Positions 27,285-35,779 of a stretch of DNA of 64,000 nucleotides are shown here, piece by piece; position 1 is the stretch's first letter; every line of letters starts with the position of its first letter. The stretch comes from Limimaricola sp964022235. Its GTDB lineage: Bacteria; Pseudomonadota; Alphaproteobacteria; Rhodobacterales; Rhodobacteraceae. The stretch spans positions 124,001-188,000 of the forward strand of contig NZ_CAXHZL010000005.1 in the NCBI RefSeq assembly GCF_964022235.1. Reading direction: 5' to 3'. The translations under genes and the position numbers were made by a program. Under the pieces are notes generated by a model. The model was not told where the DNA came from. It worked only from the letters and a program-made list of their open reading frames with translations, and searched no databases.

Positions 27285-27420
27285 GGCTTGTCTCCCTCTG
27301 GCTGGGCTCGCGAGAGGGGATACAGAAAGGCCGTGACGATGAAAAGGCAGTACGCCTGACCTATTAACCGCTTTCGCGCGCAGGATCGTGAAATTCTCGG
27401 CCCTGCGCCGTATTTTTAGG

Positions 27421-27431
27421 TCAGTAACTGA
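27421..27431. promoter_or_regulatory. Short perfect dyad upstream of gltD
   Basis: TCAGT-A-ACTGA, with flanking AGG and CCT that extend the symmetry with uneven spacing, lies about 140 bases before the gltD start and 12 bases from the uppP stop. It could be a regulator site, but 11 bases of symmetry are weak evidence. Confidence 0.22.
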
Positions 27432-27442
27432 TACCTACCGCC

Positions 27443-28249
27443 TCACCCGACCAGAAGAAGCCCGGCCAGAGCCACGAGGCCCACGATGATTCGCCACCAG
27501 CCGAACAGCGCGTAGCCATGGCGGGAGACGTAGCCCAGCAGCCATTTGACCACGATGGCACCGGAAACGAAGGCCAGGGCAAAGCCGATGGCGATCTCAT
27601 TGAGCGAGCTCCAATCGAGCACGTCACGGTTCTTGAACAGGTCGTAGGCCACCGCGCCTGCCATGGTCGGCATCGACAGGAAAAACGAGAATTCCGCCGC
27701 CGCGCGTTTGTTCACGCCCATCAACAGACCGCCAACGATGGTCGCACCCGAGCGCGAGACGCCCGGCACCATGGCCAGAACCTGAAAGAACCCGATGGCA
27801 AGCGCGGTGCGCACCGGCAGCTTCATCGCGTCGCCGTGGCGCGGATTCGGCGCCATGCGATCGACGAAGAGCAGCACGATGCCGCCCAGCACCAGCATCA
27901 CCGCGATCAGCACGGGCGTCTCGAACAGCACCGTCTTGATGATGTCATGCGCCAGCACGCCGATCACCGCTGCCGGAAGAAAGGCGATCAGCACCGCGGC
28001 GATGAAGCGCCGCGCCGCCGGGTCGTGCGGCGCATCGCGCAGCACGCGCCAGAGCTGCCCGAAATAGAGCGTGAGCAGCGCCAGCACCGCGCCGAGCTGG
28101 ATCACCACCTCGAAGGTCTTGCCCGTGCTCTCGAAGCCGAGGAAATGCCCCGCGAGCAGCAGGTGACCGGTCGAAGACACCGGGATGAACTCCGTTAGCC
28201 CCTCCAGAAGGCCAAGGAGGAGTGGCAGGAGAATCGTCTCTCCGGTCAT
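27443..28249 (-). CDS. uppP: Undecaprenyl-diphosphatase
   Basis: A 268-residue integral membrane protein of the BacA/UppP family that dephosphorylates undecaprenyl diphosphate to recycle the lipid carrier for peptidoglycan and polysaccharide. The N-terminal motif LLGLLEGLTEFIPVSSTGHL and the second motif VPGVSRSGATIVGGLLMG, which contain the catalytic Glu, Ser and Arg residues, are intact. It starts 15 bases after the NDUFA9-like gene and is probably cotranscribed with it. Confidence 0.96.
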   Translation of the reverse strand: MTGETILLPLLLGLLEGLTEFIPVSSTGHLLLAGHFLGFESTGKTFEVVIQLGAVLALLTLYFGQLWRVLRDAPHDPAARRFIAAVLIAFLPAAVIGVLAHDIIKTVLFETPVLIAVMLVLGGIVLLFVDRMAPNPRHGDAMKLPVRTALAIGFFQVLAMVPGVSRSGATIVGGLLMGVNKRAAAEFSFFLSMPTMAGAVAYDLFKNRDVLDWSSLNEIAIGFALAFVSGAIVVKWLLGYVSRHGYALFGWWRIIVGLVALAGLLLVG

Positions 28250-28264
28250 GGCTATGTCCGTTCG

Positions 28265-29248
28265 TTAGTGCGGGCGCAAGTTCTGCGCCGACTCCTTGAT
28301 GGAGAGATACTGCCCCGAGGGGCGGAAGCGCCACAGGTAGTCGGGCAGCACGGCCTCCATCGCGATGGGCTCGATTCCAAGATCGGCGAAGCCCTTGGAA
28401 CCGCTGCTCACGACATTGTCGCGGCGCAAATTGGCGACCTGATCGGCGGTGATCGGCGCGCGGACCAACCCGAGGGTCAGCATCTGCACCAGACCGCCGG
28501 CGATGGCCATCAGGCGACCGACGCCGAACGGCAGCGCCAGAACCATGCGGCGGCGGCGGATCATATGCAGCATCTGCGTGATCAATTCGCGGAAGGTATG
28601 CACGTCCGGCCCACCCAGCTCGTAGACGCCGGGGGCGGCATGACCGGTCACTGCGAGGGCGGCGGCATGGGCCACGTCGTCGGCATGCACCGGCTGGAAC
28701 TTGGTATCGGCGCCGACCACCGGGATCACCGGCGAGATCTGCGCCATCGAGGCGAAGCGGTTGAAGAACTCGTCCTCCGCGCCGAACAGGATCGAGGGGC
28801 GCAGGATCACCGACTGCGGCATGTGGCGCAGCACCGAGGCCTCGCCCGCCGCCTTGCTGCGGGCGTATTCGCTCTCGCTTTCGGCGTCGGCACCGATCGC
28901 CGAGATCTGCACCATGCGCGTCACGCCCAGCTCGGCGGCAATGCGGGCGATCCGCTCGGGGCCCTCCTCCTGCACCGCCTTGAAGGTGTTGCGGCCCTTT
29001 TCAGCCAGCACGCCCACGCAGTTCACCACCGCGTCGGCCCCGGTCATCGCGCCGCGCACACTGTCGTCGTCGCGGATGTTGCAAAAGATCGGCTCGACCT
29101 GACCCACGACGCCGTAGGTGCGCACGAACTGCGCCTCTTCGGGGCGGCGACAGGCCACGCGGATGCGCCAGCCCTGCTGCGCCAGACGACGCGTGATATA
29201 GCGCCCGAGGAAGCCCGATCCGCCGTAGATGGTCACAAGTCCGGTCAT
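28265..29248 (-). CDS. Complex I NDUFA9-subunit-like NAD(P)H-binding protein
   Basis: Encodes 327 residues. The start MTGLVTIYGGSGFLGRYITR carries the GGSGFLG dinucleotide-binding motif of atypical short-chain dehydrogenases, followed by ADAVVNCVGVL, ISAIGADAESESEYARSKA and LRPSILFGAEDEFFNRFA, which fit the NDUFA9-like family of alphaproteobacteria. The start at 29248 is chosen because the upstream in-frame 64 codons run into the tRNA promoter region. Whether it associates with NADH dehydrogenase here is not shown; nuo genes are not in the window. Confidence 0.88.
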   Translation of the reverse strand: MTGLVTIYGGSGFLGRYITRRLAQQGWRIRVACRRPEEAQFVRTYGVVGQVEPIFCNIRDDDSVRGAMTGADAVVNCVGVLAEKGRNTFKAVQEEGPERIARIAAELGVTRMVQISAIGADAESESEYARSKAAGEASVLRHMPQSVILRPSILFGAEDEFFNRFASMAQISPVIPVVGADTKFQPVHADDVAHAAALAVTGHAAPGVYELGGPDVHTFRELITQMLHMIRRRRMVLALPFGVGRLMAIAGGLVQMLTLGLVRAPITADQVANLRRDNVVSSGSKGFADLGIEPIAMEAVLPDYLWRFRPSGQYLSIKESAQNLRPH

Positions 29249-29402
29249 CTGCCCCGCCCTGTAAGGTGAATTGACGCCTCGCGGTTTACCCGCAGGGGGC
29301 CACGCGGACAAGCGCCGATCCGGTCGGCTGCCCCGCGCCGTGGCACCAAGACGCCGCATCGCAGGCTTCCGCAGCGACAGCGAAAATTCGCGCGGATTGT
29401 CG

Positions 29403-29431
29403 TTGACACCCTCCGCGCCATTCCGTAGATC
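29403..29431 (+). promoter_or_regulatory. Promoter of tRNA-Leu
   Basis: A perfect TTGACA (29403-29408) is separated by 17 bases from TAGATC (29426-29431). The expected start is about 10 bases before the tRNA gene at 29448. The -10 box is imperfect. Confidence 0.6.
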
Positions 29432-29447
29432 GCCCCTCACACGACCT

Positions 29448-29534
<87 letters not shown>

Positions 29535-29565
29535 TCCCTCCTCGTGGTTCAAGAGCGAGGATACC

Positions 29566-30177
29566 GTGGCAAATCACCTTTACCAGAACGACCTCCCCGA
29601 CGATCTCGATCTTGGCCCCGTCGTGGCCATCGATTGCGAGACCATGGGCCTGAACCCGATCCGCGACAGGCTCTGCCTGATCCAGATGTCGGGCGGCGAC
29701 GGGCATTGCCACATGATTCAGGTCCGGCCCGGCCAGACCGAGGCCCCGAACCTCGTGCGGCTGCTCGAAGACCCGCAGGTGCTCAAGCTGTTCCATTTCG
29801 GGCGATTCGACATCGCTGCGATGCGCCACGCCTTCGGTGCTACTGCCGCCCCAGTCTACTGCACCAAGATCGCCTCCAAGCTCGTGCGCACCTTCACCGA
29901 TCGGCACGGGCTCAAATTCCTGCTGCAGGAGCTGGTCGGCGTCGATATCTCCAAGCAACAGCAGCAATCCGACTGGGGTGCCGAAGAGCTGACCAATGCG
30001 CAGCTCGATTACGCGGCCTCGGACGTGCTTTATCTCCACCGCCTCAAGGAAGCGCTCGACGCCAAGCTCGCCCGTGAAGGGCGCAGCGAGCTGGCGCAGA
30101 GCTGCTTTGATTTTCTGCCCACCCGCGCAGCACTCGACCTCGCGGGTTGGCCCGACGCCGACATCTTCGCGCACTGA
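29566..30177 (+). CDS. Ribonuclease D-like 3'-5' exonuclease (single-domain)
   Basis: Encodes 203 residues with only the DEDDy exonuclease domain: VVAIDCETMGLNP gives the first Asp/Glu, FHFGRFDIAAM the second Asp, and QLDYAASDVLYLHRL the Tyr and final Asp. It lacks the HRDC domains of E. coli RNase D, as usual in alphaproteobacteria. It would trim RNA 3' ends. The start is taken as GTG at 29566 (VANHLYQNDLP) after GCGAGG; an earlier in-frame ATG would start inside the tRNA. kdsD begins one base after its stop. Confidence 0.9.
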   Translation: MANHLYQNDLPDDLDLGPVVAIDCETMGLNPIRDRLCLIQMSGGDGHCHMIQVRPGQTEAPNLVRLLEDPQVLKLFHFGRFDIAAMRHAFGATAAPVYCTKIASKLVRTFTDRHGLKFLLQELVGVDISKQQQQSDWGAEELTNAQLDYAASDVLYLHRLKEALDAKLAREGRSELAQSCFDFLPTRAALDLAGWPDADIFAH

Positions 30178-30178
30178 A

Positions 30179-31159
30179 ATGACCGATCCCGAGCAACGCA
30201 CCAAGGATCTGGAGATCGCGCGACAGGTGATCGCCGACGAGGCCGCGGGCCTGGCCGCGCTGGCACGTGGGCTCGATGACGGGTTTACCTCTGCGATCTC
30301 GGCGATTCGCGCCGCGACCGGGCGGGTGATCGTCTCGGGCATGGGCAAATCGGGGCACATCGCCCGCAAGATCGCCGCCACCCTCGCCTCGACCGGCACC
30401 CCCGCCTCCTTCGTGCACCCCGCCGAGGCCAGCCATGGCGATCTGGGCATGATCTCGCGCGGCGACGTGGTGCTGGTGCTGTCGAACTCGGGCGAGACGC
30501 CCGAACTCGCGGATCTCGTGGCCCATACGCGGCGATTCGGCATCCCTTTGATCGGCGTCGCGGCGCGGCCACAGAGCACGCTGATGACGCAGGCCGACAT
30601 CGCGATCGTGCTGCCCGCCCTGCCCGAGGCCTGCGGCATCGGCGTGGTGCCCACCACCTCGACCACGATGACCCTTGCCTTGGGCGATGCGATCGCCATC
30701 GCACTGATGCGCGGGCGCGGTTTCACGGCGGCCGATTTCCGCGCCTTTCATCCGGGCGGCAAGCTCGGCGCGCGGCTGGCGCGGGTGCGCGACCTGATGC
30801 ACGGCGCGACCGAGCTGCCGCTGGTGACGCTCGACACACCGATGTCCGAGACGCTGCTGGCGATCACCGGCGCGGGGTTCGGCGTCGTGGGGGTCACGGG
30901 CGCGGACGGGGGCCTCGCGGGCATCGTCACCGACGGCGATCTGCGGCGGCACATGTCGGGGCTTCTCGACCACCGCGCCGGCGAAGTCATGACGCCCGCG
31001 CCGCGCACCATTCGCCCCGACGCGCTCGCCGCCGAAGCGCTGGCACAGATGAACGAGCGCAAGATCACCTGCCTCTTCGTCGTCGACGATGAGGACGCCG
31101 CGGGTCGCCCGCTCGGCATCCTGCACATCCACGACTGTCTGCGGGCGGGCGTGGCCTGA
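30179..31159 (+). CDS. kdsD: Arabinose-5-phosphate isomerase (KpsF/GutQ family)
   Basis: A 326-residue protein with an N-terminal SIS domain (VSGMGKSGHIARKIAATLAS, HPAEASHGDLGM, SNSGETPEL) and two C-terminal CBS domains (from about residue 205). It converts ribulose 5-phosphate to arabinose 5-phosphate, the first step to Kdo. It starts one base after the RNase D-like stop and leads into lptC-lptA-lptB, so Kdo supply and LPS export are in one operon. kdsB lies at 41965-42768. Confidence 0.94.
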   Translation: MTDPEQRTKDLEIARQVIADEAAGLAALARGLDDGFTSAISAIRAATGRVIVSGMGKSGHIARKIAATLASTGTPASFVHPAEASHGDLGMISRGDVVLVLSNSGETPELADLVAHTRRFGIPLIGVAARPQSTLMTQADIAIVLPALPEACGIGVVPTTSTTMTLALGDAIAIALMRGRGFTAADFRAFHPGGKLGARLARVRDLMHGATELPLVTLDTPMSETLLAITGAGFGVVGVTGADGGLAGIVTDGDLRRHMSGLLDHRAGEVMTPAPRTIRPDALAAEALAQMNERKITCLFVVDDEDAAGRPLGILHIHDCLRAGVA

Positions 31160-31160
31160 G

Positions 31161-31766
31161 ATGCACGCCCGCGACAACGCCTATTCCCGTTTCATCGGAC
31201 GCGCCAAGGTGCTGCTGCCGCTGGTCGGGCTGGTGCTGCTCTCGACGCTGTTCCTGATCGCACGCGCGCCGCAGGGGCCCGGCGATATCCCCTTTGCCGA
31301 GATCGAGGCCATCGCCAACGAGCAAAGGGTCAGCGCGCCACGATTCGCGGGCATCGCCGACAACGGCGCGTCGATCTCGGTCGAGGCGGCGACGGTGCGC
31401 CCGCAGTCCGAAGGGGTCTATGCGATCGACGCGCCGCATGGTGTGGTCGACACCCCCGACGGCGCCCGGATCGAGATGCGCGCCGCTTCGGGCGCCATCG
31501 TTGCGGCCACACGGCAGCTACGCTTCAACGGGCCTGTCAGGGTCGAAACCTCGATGGGCTACAGCGTCGAGACGCCGACGCTCGAGGCCGATCTGGGCAC
31601 CGGCGGCGTCGTGTCCACCGGCGCGATCACGGTCGACGGCCCCTTCGGTCGTTTCACCGCCGGAGGAATGCGCACCGAGCTGCCGGAGGAGACCGCGCCG
31701 CGCATGGTGTTCTCCGGGGGCGTGCGGCTGCTATATGATCCCTCAAGCCGAGGAGAGAGCCCATGA
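31161..31766 (+). CDS. lptC: LPS export protein LptC
   Basis: Encodes 201 residues starting MHARDNAYSRFIGRAKVLLP. One transmembrane helix (about 17-34) anchors a periplasmic beta-jellyroll domain containing SVEAATVRP and TSMGYSVETPTLEADLGTG, the usual LptC pattern. LptC connects the inner-membrane LptBFG complex to LptA. Sequence conservation of the family is low, but position between kdsD and lptA settles the call. The stop overlaps the lptA start by four bases. Confidence 0.9.
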   Translation: MHARDNAYSRFIGRAKVLLPLVGLVLLSTLFLIARAPQGPGDIPFAEIEAIANEQRVSAPRFAGIADNGASISVEAATVRPQSEGVYAIDAPHGVVDTPDGARIEMRAASGAIVAATRQLRFNGPVRVETSMGYSVETPTLEADLGTGGVVSTGAITVDGPFGRFTAGGMRTELPEETAPRMVFSGGVRLLYDPSSRGESP

Positions 31767-32248
31767 TCCGCACCACCGCCCTTGCCGTCTTGATGACGGG
31801 CCTGCTGCTGCCCGGCCTCGCCACGGCCCAGACCCAGATGGCGCTGGGCGGGCTCACCGCCGATCCCTCTGCCCCGGTGGAGGTCACCGCCGAGAGCCTG
31901 AGCGTCGATCAGGCCACGGGCCGCGCCACCTTCGAGGGCGACGTGCTGATCGGTCAGGGCGATATGAAGATCTCGGCCGCCACGGTCGAGGTGGTCTATG
32001 ACGACGCCTCCGGCGAGATCGCCCGGCTCGAGGCGGTGGGCGGCGTAACCTTCGTCACCGCGACCGAAGCCGCCGAGGCCGAGAGCGCCGTCTATGACAT
32101 CTCGGGCGGCATGCTGACCCTGATCGGCGACGTGCTGCTCACCCAAGGGCGCACCGCGCTGTCGTCGCAGCGCATGGAGATCGACCTCGCCGCCGGCACC
32201 GCGCAGCTCACCGGCGGCGTGCGCAGCGTCATCGAGCCCGCGCAATGA
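31763..32248 (+). CDS. lptA: LPS transport periplasmic protein LptA
   Basis: Encodes 161 residues with a signal peptide (MIRTTALAVLMTGLLLPGLA, cut near ATAQ) and an OstA-like domain: PVEVTAESLSVDQATGRATF, FEGDVLIGQGDMKISA and LTLIGDVLLTQGRTALSS are its repeated strands. It bridges LPS across the periplasm. It overlaps lptC and lptB by four bases each, giving tight translational coupling. Confidence 0.93.
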   Translation: MIRTTALAVLMTGLLLPGLATAQTQMALGGLTADPSAPVEVTAESLSVDQATGRATFEGDVLIGQGDMKISAATVEVVYDDASGEIARLEAVGGVTFVTATEAAEAESAVYDISGGMLTLIGDVLLTQGRTALSSQRMEIDLAAGTAQLTGGVRSVIEPAQ

Positions 32249-33006
32249 GCGACCGCCCCGCCCTTGACCTGACGCCGGGAACCGGAGGCCTGCGCGTCAC
32301 CGGCCTGCGCAAGAGCTATCGCAAGCGCCCGGTGATCCGCGACGTGTCGCTGCACCTCGACCGCGGCGAGGTCGTGGCGCTCTTGGGCCCCAACGGATCG
32401 GGCAAGACCACCTGTTTTTACTCCATCGCCGGGCTGGTCAGCCCCGAGGGCGGTCAGGTGATGATCGACGGGCGCGACGCGACGCTGCTGCCGATGTACC
32501 GCCGCGCGCGTCTGGGTATCGGCTACCTGCCGCAGGAGATGTCGGTGTTTCGCGGCCTCAACGTCGAGGACAACATTCTCGCGGTGCTGGAGATCGCCGA
32601 GCCCGACCGCACCTCCCGGCGCGAGCGGCTCGAAGAGCTGCTGTCGGACTTCTCCATCGGCCACTTGCGCCGCGCCCCGGCGCTGGCGCTTTCGGGGGGC
32701 GAACGCCGCCGGGTCGAGATCGCGCGCTGCCTTGCCGCGAACCCGCGCTACGTGCTGCTCGACGAGCCCTTCGCGGGCGTCGACCCGATCGCCGTTGGCG
32801 ACATCCGCGACCTCGTGGCGGCGCTCAAGACGCGGGGGTTGGGTGTGCTCATCACCGATCACAACGTGCGCGAAACGCTCGGCATCGTCGACCGCGCCTA
32901 CATCTTGCATGATGGCAAGGTCCTGATGTCCGGGACCACCGACGAGGTGGTGCGCGACGAGAACGTGCGCCGGGTCTATCTCGGCCAAGGCTTCCGCATC
33001 GGCTGA
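32245..33006 (+). CDS. lptB: LPS export ABC transporter ATP-binding protein LptB
   Basis: A 253-residue ABC ATPase. Walker A GPNGSGKTT is at residues 48-56, the Q-loop in YLPQEMSVFRGL, the signature is LSGGERRRVEIARCL, and Walker B with the catalytic Glu is YVLLDEPFAGVDP; the H-loop is ITDHNVRETL. It powers LPS extraction with LptFG, whose genes are not in the window. It is the last gene of the kdsD-lptCAB run; a 224-base gap precedes hpf. Confidence 0.96.
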   Translation: MSDRPALDLTPGTGGLRVTGLRKSYRKRPVIRDVSLHLDRGEVVALLGPNGSGKTTCFYSIAGLVSPEGGQVMIDGRDATLLPMYRRARLGIGYLPQEMSVFRGLNVEDNILAVLEIAEPDRTSRRERLEELLSDFSIGHLRRAPALALSGGERRRVEIARCLAANPRYVLLDEPFAGVDPIAVGDIRDLVAALKTRGLGVLITDHNVRETLGIVDRAYILHDGKVLMSGTTDEVVRDENVRRVYLGQGFRIG

Positions 33007-33230
33007 TCGCGCCGCAACGCCGACGTTGACAAGCGGGGCCGCGATCGGGCGAGATGGGACTCGATGACGCAGTCCGACCACTCTTGTCCACAGGCACTGA
33101 CGGCTCCGACGCGACGGGCCGGACGATCCTTGGAGACCGAAGGCGCTGCCCATCCCCACCCCCTGCCGACCCGGACCCCACGCCCGCCTCGCGCGCGCGT
33201 CGCCGCGTCGTGCCTCTGAAGGAGACCTCC

Positions 33231-33806
33231 ATGCGCTACCAGATCACCGGCAAACAGATCGAGATCGGCGAGGCGCTGCAAACCCATGTGCAGACCGAGC
33301 TAGGCGTCACGCTGGGCAAGTATGCCGGTCGCCCGACCGACGCCAATGTGGTGTTCTCGCGCTCGGGCCACGAGCATGTCTGCGAAGCCGTGGTGCATCT
33401 GTCGACCGGTCTCACCGCGCAGGCCTCTGGCAAAGCCAACGAGATCTACGCCGCCTTCGAAGCCTGCTGTGAAAAGATGGACAAGCAACTCAGGCGCTAC
33501 AAGCGTCGCCTGAAGGACCATCACAAGGCGCGTGCGAACCCGGTTGAACAATCCCTCGCGGGCTCCTATATCCTCGCCGCGTCAGGAGACAATGACGAAA
33601 CCGAGCAGGACAGCCTCGCCCCGATGATCGTCGCCGAGATGGAATCCAAGATTCCCGAACTCTCGGTCGGCGAAGCCGTAATGCAACTCGAATTCACGGA
33701 CGCCCCGGTGCTGGTGTTCCGCAACGAGAAGCACAGCGGGATCAACGTCGTCTACAAGCGCGATGACGGCAATTTCGGGTGGATCGACCCGCGCAACATC
33801 GGCTAG
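33231..33806 (+). CDS. hpf: Ribosome hibernation promoting factor, long form
   Basis: Encodes 191 residues. An N-terminal S30AE domain (MRYQITGKQIEIGEALQTHV) with a basic helix KQLRRYKRRLKDHHKA is joined to the C-terminal dimerisation domain with VGEAVMQLEFTDAPVLVFRN and KRDDGNFGWIDP, which defines the long form that dimerises 70S ribosomes. The start follows AAGGAG. ptsN is 52 bases downstream. The 224-base upstream gap from lptB has a TTGACA at 33026-33031 without a convincing -10 box and no rpoN gene. Confidence 0.95.
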   Translation: MRYQITGKQIEIGEALQTHVQTELGVTLGKYAGRPTDANVVFSRSGHEHVCEAVVHLSTGLTAQASGKANEIYAAFEACCEKMDKQLRRYKRRLKDHHKARANPVEQSLAGSYILAASGDNDETEQDSLAPMIVAEMESKIPELSVGEAVMQLEFTDAPVLVFRNEKHSGINVVYKRDDGNFGWIDPRNIG

Positions 33807-33858
33807 GAGACGCCAGATCCTGGCTCTCCGAGCCCGCCTCGCAGACAGGGGATTCCCT

Positions 33859-34323
33859 ATGCAGATTTCCGAGATCCTTCCGGTGGACGGCGTCAAGATG
33901 CTGGCTTCGACCAGCTCCAAGAAACGGCTGTTCCAGGACCTCGGGGATCTCGCGGAGAGCTGCTACGACCTGACGTCCCCACGGGTCGTCGAGGCGCTGC
34001 TCGAGCGCGAGGGTCTCGGCCCCACGGGCGTCGGTCACGGCGTGGCGTTGCCGCATGCGCGGCTTCAGGGGCTCGACCGGGTGCGCGGCCTGTTCATCCG
34101 CCTAGACAAGCCGCTCGAATTCGATTCGATCGACCGTCAGCCCGTGGATCTGGTGTTCTGCCTGCTCGCCCCCGACGGCAGCGGTGTCGAACACCTCAAG
34201 GCGCTGGCGCTGGTGTCGCGCACGCTGCGCGACACCGCCACCTGTCAGAAGCTGCGCGCCAATGCCGAGGCCGGAACGCTGCACGCGATCCTGACCGAAG
34301 GCCCGGCGATCCAAGCCGCCTGA
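33859..34323 (+). CDS. ptsN: Nitrogen-type PTS IIA regulatory protein
   Basis: A 154-residue EIIA-Ntr protein with the phospho-accepting His66 in GVGHGVALPHARL, followed by LDKPLEFDSIDRQPVDLVF and the LLAPDGSGVEHLKALALVSR segment. It belongs to the PTS-Ntr phosphorelay linking nitrogen, potassium and envelope control. The start at 33859 (MQISEILPVDGVKML) is chosen by family length. It probably shares a transcript with hpf, as in many proteobacteria. Confidence 0.95.
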   Translation: MQISEILPVDGVKMLASTSSKKRLFQDLGDLAESCYDLTSPRVVEALLEREGLGPTGVGHGVALPHARLQGLDRVRGLFIRLDKPLEFDSIDRQPVDLVFCLLAPDGSGVEHLKALALVSRTLRDTATCQKLRANAEAGTLHAILTEGPAIQAA

Positions 34324-34357
34324 AAGCCCGGCTGACGCTCTTGTCCAAAGCCCTCTC

Positions 34358-35779
34358 TCAGCCGCAGAGCGGCTGCCAGTCCCCAAAGCCGAACCGCGCG
34401 TAATCGCGGGCGTAGACCGCCCGGATCGCGGTCTCGATCTCCGTGTCATGGATCGCTGCGAGGGCGGCTTCGTGCGGGTCGGTGTCTGCAGGCCAGTTCG
34501 GCGCCTCGCGGCCCACCCTTGCCGCCAGATCCGGCAGCATGTCGCCAAGCTCCGCCTCGCGCAGGATCGCGTCGGGGCATTCGAACTCGGCGATCCCCTG
34601 CAACAGCGTCCTCTGGCTGGCCCAGGCCGCATCGACCCGGATCGCGGTCTGACCGCCCAGATTGGCCTTCACGAAGCCGATGAAGGCCACAAAGGCCGCA
34701 CGGTGGCGCGCCGGATCCGGGTCGGGGCCCGCCGCATCCTCGGCAATAGGCAGGTCGTAGCGGCGGCGCAGCGTCTCGCGGATCTCGTGAAAGCCGCCCC
34801 GACCGGGGTTGAGAATCCGTTCACAGAACGCCGCGTGCAGCCGCGCCACCGGGTGGCGCAGCACCGCAAAGCTGCGATGTCCCGGATGCGCGCCCTGCCA
34901 CGCGCGCAGCGTCTTTTGGGTGAAACCATCGCGCACGGGCGCACCGTCGAGCGCCTCGAGCCAGCCCCGCAGCGCCGCCTCCGGCCCGGATTTGAGCGGC
35001 AGGCACAACAGGCCGCTGCGCGCAGGCGCGAGGTAGCTCGGGACCATCGGGCCGCGGCGCGGCTCGAAATTAGGCGTGCGGCCCAGATCGAACCGGTCGA
35101 TCCGCGCCAGCGCCGCCTGCATCTCGTCGAAGTTCTCGACCTTCTCGGAGAGGCTTTCGGGGTTCTGTTTCTTGAGACTGCGGTCGAGCGCCTCCAGCCG
35201 TGCCTCCACTCCGAGCCAGGCTGCCAGACCATTGAGCACGGCCACGTCCTGAAGGTCGTCGTAGTCGATGTAGAAGGCGGTCTGCCCACCGCGCTGCAAC
35301 GCCCCCATGATGCGCAGTTGTGCCTGCTGCAAGCGCTCCAGATGCTGCTCGAAGCCGGTGGCGTCGAAGGCGACGCGCTCGGCCCGCAAGTGACGCGCGT
35401 CGGTGAGCTTCCACTGCCCCGTCGCCGCGGCGATGCGGTGCGAGACGTAGGAATCCGCCGGATTACGGGTCAGCACGATCTTGGCGATGCGCGGCTCCTC
35501 CATCAGCGGCGCGAACAATCGCGGGTCGTGATCGCTGAAATAGCGAAACCCGTGCAGCCCCGGTGCGGCGCGCAGCTTGGACAGCAGTTCCAGCGGGGCG
35601 GCATCGCGCGCGGCCCGGTCCACCCCGAGGATCGGCGCATCCTTGGGCGAGCCGATGAAATGCGGGTTGAAGGCCTCGCCATGGCAAGTCACGCCCTCGA
35701 GCGCGTTGAGATTGCTTTCAAGAAAGTTCGAGCCGGTGCGCATCTCGGCGAGCACCACGAAGCTGTCGAAGTCAGGCAT
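34358..35779 (-). CDS. Two-domain sulfotransferase
   Basis: A 473-residue protein. The first half resembles Stf0/NodH-type carbohydrate sulfotransferases: LAEMRTGSNFLESNL (10-24) is the 5'-phosphosulfate loop and IVLTRNPADSYVSHR (101-115) the 3'-phosphate site. The second half has another pair of the same type: LCLPLKSG (258-265) and RHPVARLHAAFCERIL (308-323), like the Sulfotransfer_2 family. So it looks like two PAPS-dependent domains in tandem. No signal peptide. It overlaps the GT14 gene stop by eight bases and is the last gene of the polysaccharide operon, suggesting sulfation of the sugar product. Confidence 0.82.
   Translation of the reverse strand: MPDFDSFVVLAEMRTGSNFLESNLNALEGVTCHGEAFNPHFIGSPKDAPILGVDRAARDAAPLELLSKLRAAPGLHGFRYFSDHDPRLFAPLMEEPRIAKIVLTRNPADSYVSHRIAAATGQWKLTDARHLRAERVAFDATGFEQHLERLQQAQLRIMGALQRGGQTAFYIDYDDLQDVAVLNGLAAWLGVEARLEALDRSLKKQNPESLSEKVENFDEMQAALARIDRFDLGRTPNFEPRRGPMVPSYLAPARSGLLCLPLKSGPEAALRGWLEALDGAPVRDGFTQKTLRAWQGAHPGHRSFAVLRHPVARLHAAFCERILNPGRGGFHEIRETLRRRYDLPIAEDAAGPDPDPARHRAAFVAFIGFVKANLGGQTAIRVDAAWASQRTLLQGIAEFECPDAILREAELGDMLPDLAARVGREAPNWPADTDPHEAALAAIHDTEIETAIRAVYARDYARFGFGDWQPLCG

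Noticed and set aside
33026..33060. Promoter for hpf based on TTGACA at 33026
   Set aside because: The expected -10 region 17 bases later is GC-rich without a TATAAT-like box. I mention it in the hpf entry but do not call it.
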